Shown here: in pieces, positions 63,256 to 64,000 of the stretch
Layout: every line of letters starts with the position of its first letter
Numbering within the stretch: the stretch's first letter is position 1
From: Alphaproteobacteria bacterium
GTDB lineage: Bacteria; Pseudomonadota; Alphaproteobacteria; Caulobacterales; Parvularculaceae
Direction of reading: 5' to 3'
NCBI GenBank assembly: GCA_016125425.1
Contig: WGLT01000020.1
Span: forward strand, 1-64,000
DNA length: 64,000 nucleotides
Notes under the pieces: model-generated
Seen by the model: the letters and a program-made list of their open reading frames with translations, nothing else
Told to the model about the DNA's origin: nothing
The model's database searches: none
Position numbers and translations under genes: made by a program

Positions 63256-64000
63256 TCAGAAGTCCACGGTCACGCCCGCGACGCCGTTGTTTTCAACGTA
63301 TTCAAGCAGCGCGTTTTGCGCCCATCGCTTCGTGTGCGCATATTCCGCAAAGGCGGAAAGATTCTTGTAGATGCGATAAGCTGCGCCGATTTTGCCGCCA
63401 GCCGTATTGGTCTTGCCGTTCTGGGCTGCGAAACTCAGACAGGCCGTCACCGGGTTGAAAAGCGGCGCATTGACGTCGAATCCGAAGAGATAGGGCGAGG
63501 CGAGACAGGTCGCAGAGTCGAAGGCGGTCTCGGTATGGCGATAAAACACGCCGGCGTAAGCGGAAAGCCGCCTCGACAGATCGCGGCGCGCATTCAGCGT
63601 AGCGGCGATCGACTTGTCCTCCCGATACCCGAAATCCGTATCCTGATAGAAGCTCGACAATTCGAGGTCTGTGCGGCTGAATGCGGCCTGGAGCGACGCA
63701 TGCGCATTCTTCGAAAGGCCGAGACCGGACGTGTGGTAATTGAGCGAAGAATAGGAAAAACGGTTCGCCCGGGCCACGATCTGGTCGGCCGAAAGCTCCG
63801 CGCCCTGACGGAGCTGGTCGACGAACTGAAGCAGCGACCTCTCCTGGGTCAGGTAATCGGCGCTGATTGTCTGGGCGCGCGTCTGGAAAGTCTGGTTGGC
63901 GCCCGCCGTGAACCGCACGCGGTTTGTGAATTGATAGGAGAGAGTCGCGTCTATGAAATCCTTGTCATAGCGGCGACCGTATTCGGCGCGCAGGTAAGTG
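63256..64000 (-). CDS. outer-membrane beta-barrel of the XrtA/PEP-CTERM system (TIGR03016 type), partial
   Basis: The frame is open to the right edge, so at least 248 C-terminal residues are seen and the N-terminus is missing. Alternating aromatic and polar strands (YGRRYDKDFIDATLSYQF, HTETAFDS, AYRIYKNLSAFAEYAHTKRW) and the terminal Phe (VTVDF) show a beta-barrel. In related loci this position is held by the TIGR03016 protein, a probable outer-membrane export or porin component. It lies directly upstream of the ATPase gene. Confidence 0.82.
   Translation of the reverse strand, partial: TYLRAEYGRRYDKDFIDATLSYQFTNRVRFTAGANQTFQTRAQTISADYLTQERSLLQFVDQLRQGAELSADQIVARANRFSYSSLNYHTSGLGLSKNAHASLQAAFSRTDLELSSFYQDTDFGYREDKSIAATLNARRDLSRRLSAYAGVFYRHTETAFDSATCLASPYLFGFDVNAPLFNPVTACLSFAAQNGKTNTAGGKIGAAYRIYKNLSAFAEYAHTKRWAQNALLEYVENNGVAGVTVDF

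Noticed and set aside
1-64000. CRISPR array, insertion sequence, integrase or replication origin
   Set aside because: No regularly spaced repeats, transposase or recombinase genes, or origin-like clusters were found on reading both strands.

Overview
The window looks like the chromosome of a high-GC alphaproteobacterium, probably order Hyphomicrobiales (Methylocystaceae/Beijerinckiaceae-like is a guess). The clues are RNase J followed by a DUF1467 protein, birA and coaX behind nuoN, a DUF1489 protein, a fused petABC-type bc1 operon, and an XrtA/PEP-CTERM exopolysaccharide locus. Sixty-eight protein genes, one tRNA and several intrinsic terminators can be supported.

1-15.9 kb is an accessory catabolic region with visibly lower GC than the rest. 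A long minus-strand run begins with aauBEDA, which encodes a periplasmic tryptophan tryptophylquinone (TTQ) amine dehydrogenase closer to aralkylamine dehydrogenase than to methylamine dehydrogenase. It continues with two c-type cytochromes, a TonB-dependent receptor, an acyl-CoA synthetase, an aldehyde dehydrogenase and a second acyl-CoA synthetase cut by the left edge. Together these suggest import of an (aromatic) amine, oxidation to the aldehyde and then the acid, and CoA activation, with electrons passed to cytochrome c. A TetR regulator follows. On the other strand lie a metallo-beta-lactamase-fold protein that lacks one metal site, an FAD monooxygenase and a DUF2783 protein, facing a cytochrome P450. 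A tRNA-Tyr whose 3' end points at this block marks the change to core genes.

16.5-28.5 kb holds core and housekeeping genes: rlmB, a GFA protein, an AidB-like acyl-CoA dehydrogenase, a lysozyme/DUF1489 group, a frame-shifted PEP-CTERM protein, mgtE, DUF1467, rnj, coaX and birA.

28.5-45.2 kb carries complex I genes in pieces: nuoJKLMN, then a plus-strand methyltransferase, then nuoIH, then about 5.8 kb of unrelated genes, then nuoG. nuoA-F are not seen. The 5.8 kb insert contains two small Cys-rich exported peptides, a GIN-domain protein, and a self-contained cassette. That cassette has a Fur-like operator inside its promoter and its own terminator, and encodes an outer-membrane barrel, an FMN-binding protein, the flavin transferase ApbE and a His-rich four-helix membrane protein. 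It looks like an iron-controlled flavinylated electron-transfer system.

45.4-58.4 kb is mixed: a sulfotransferase, a DUF6249/ECF sigma/small membrane protein module, rplY-pth-ychF, petABC (bc1), trmL and hemF. 58.5-64 kb is part of an XrtA/PEP-CTERM polysaccharide operon (glycosyltransferase, FemAB-like, deacetylase, ATPase, outer-membrane protein), which may sort the PEP-CTERM protein at 22.7 kb.
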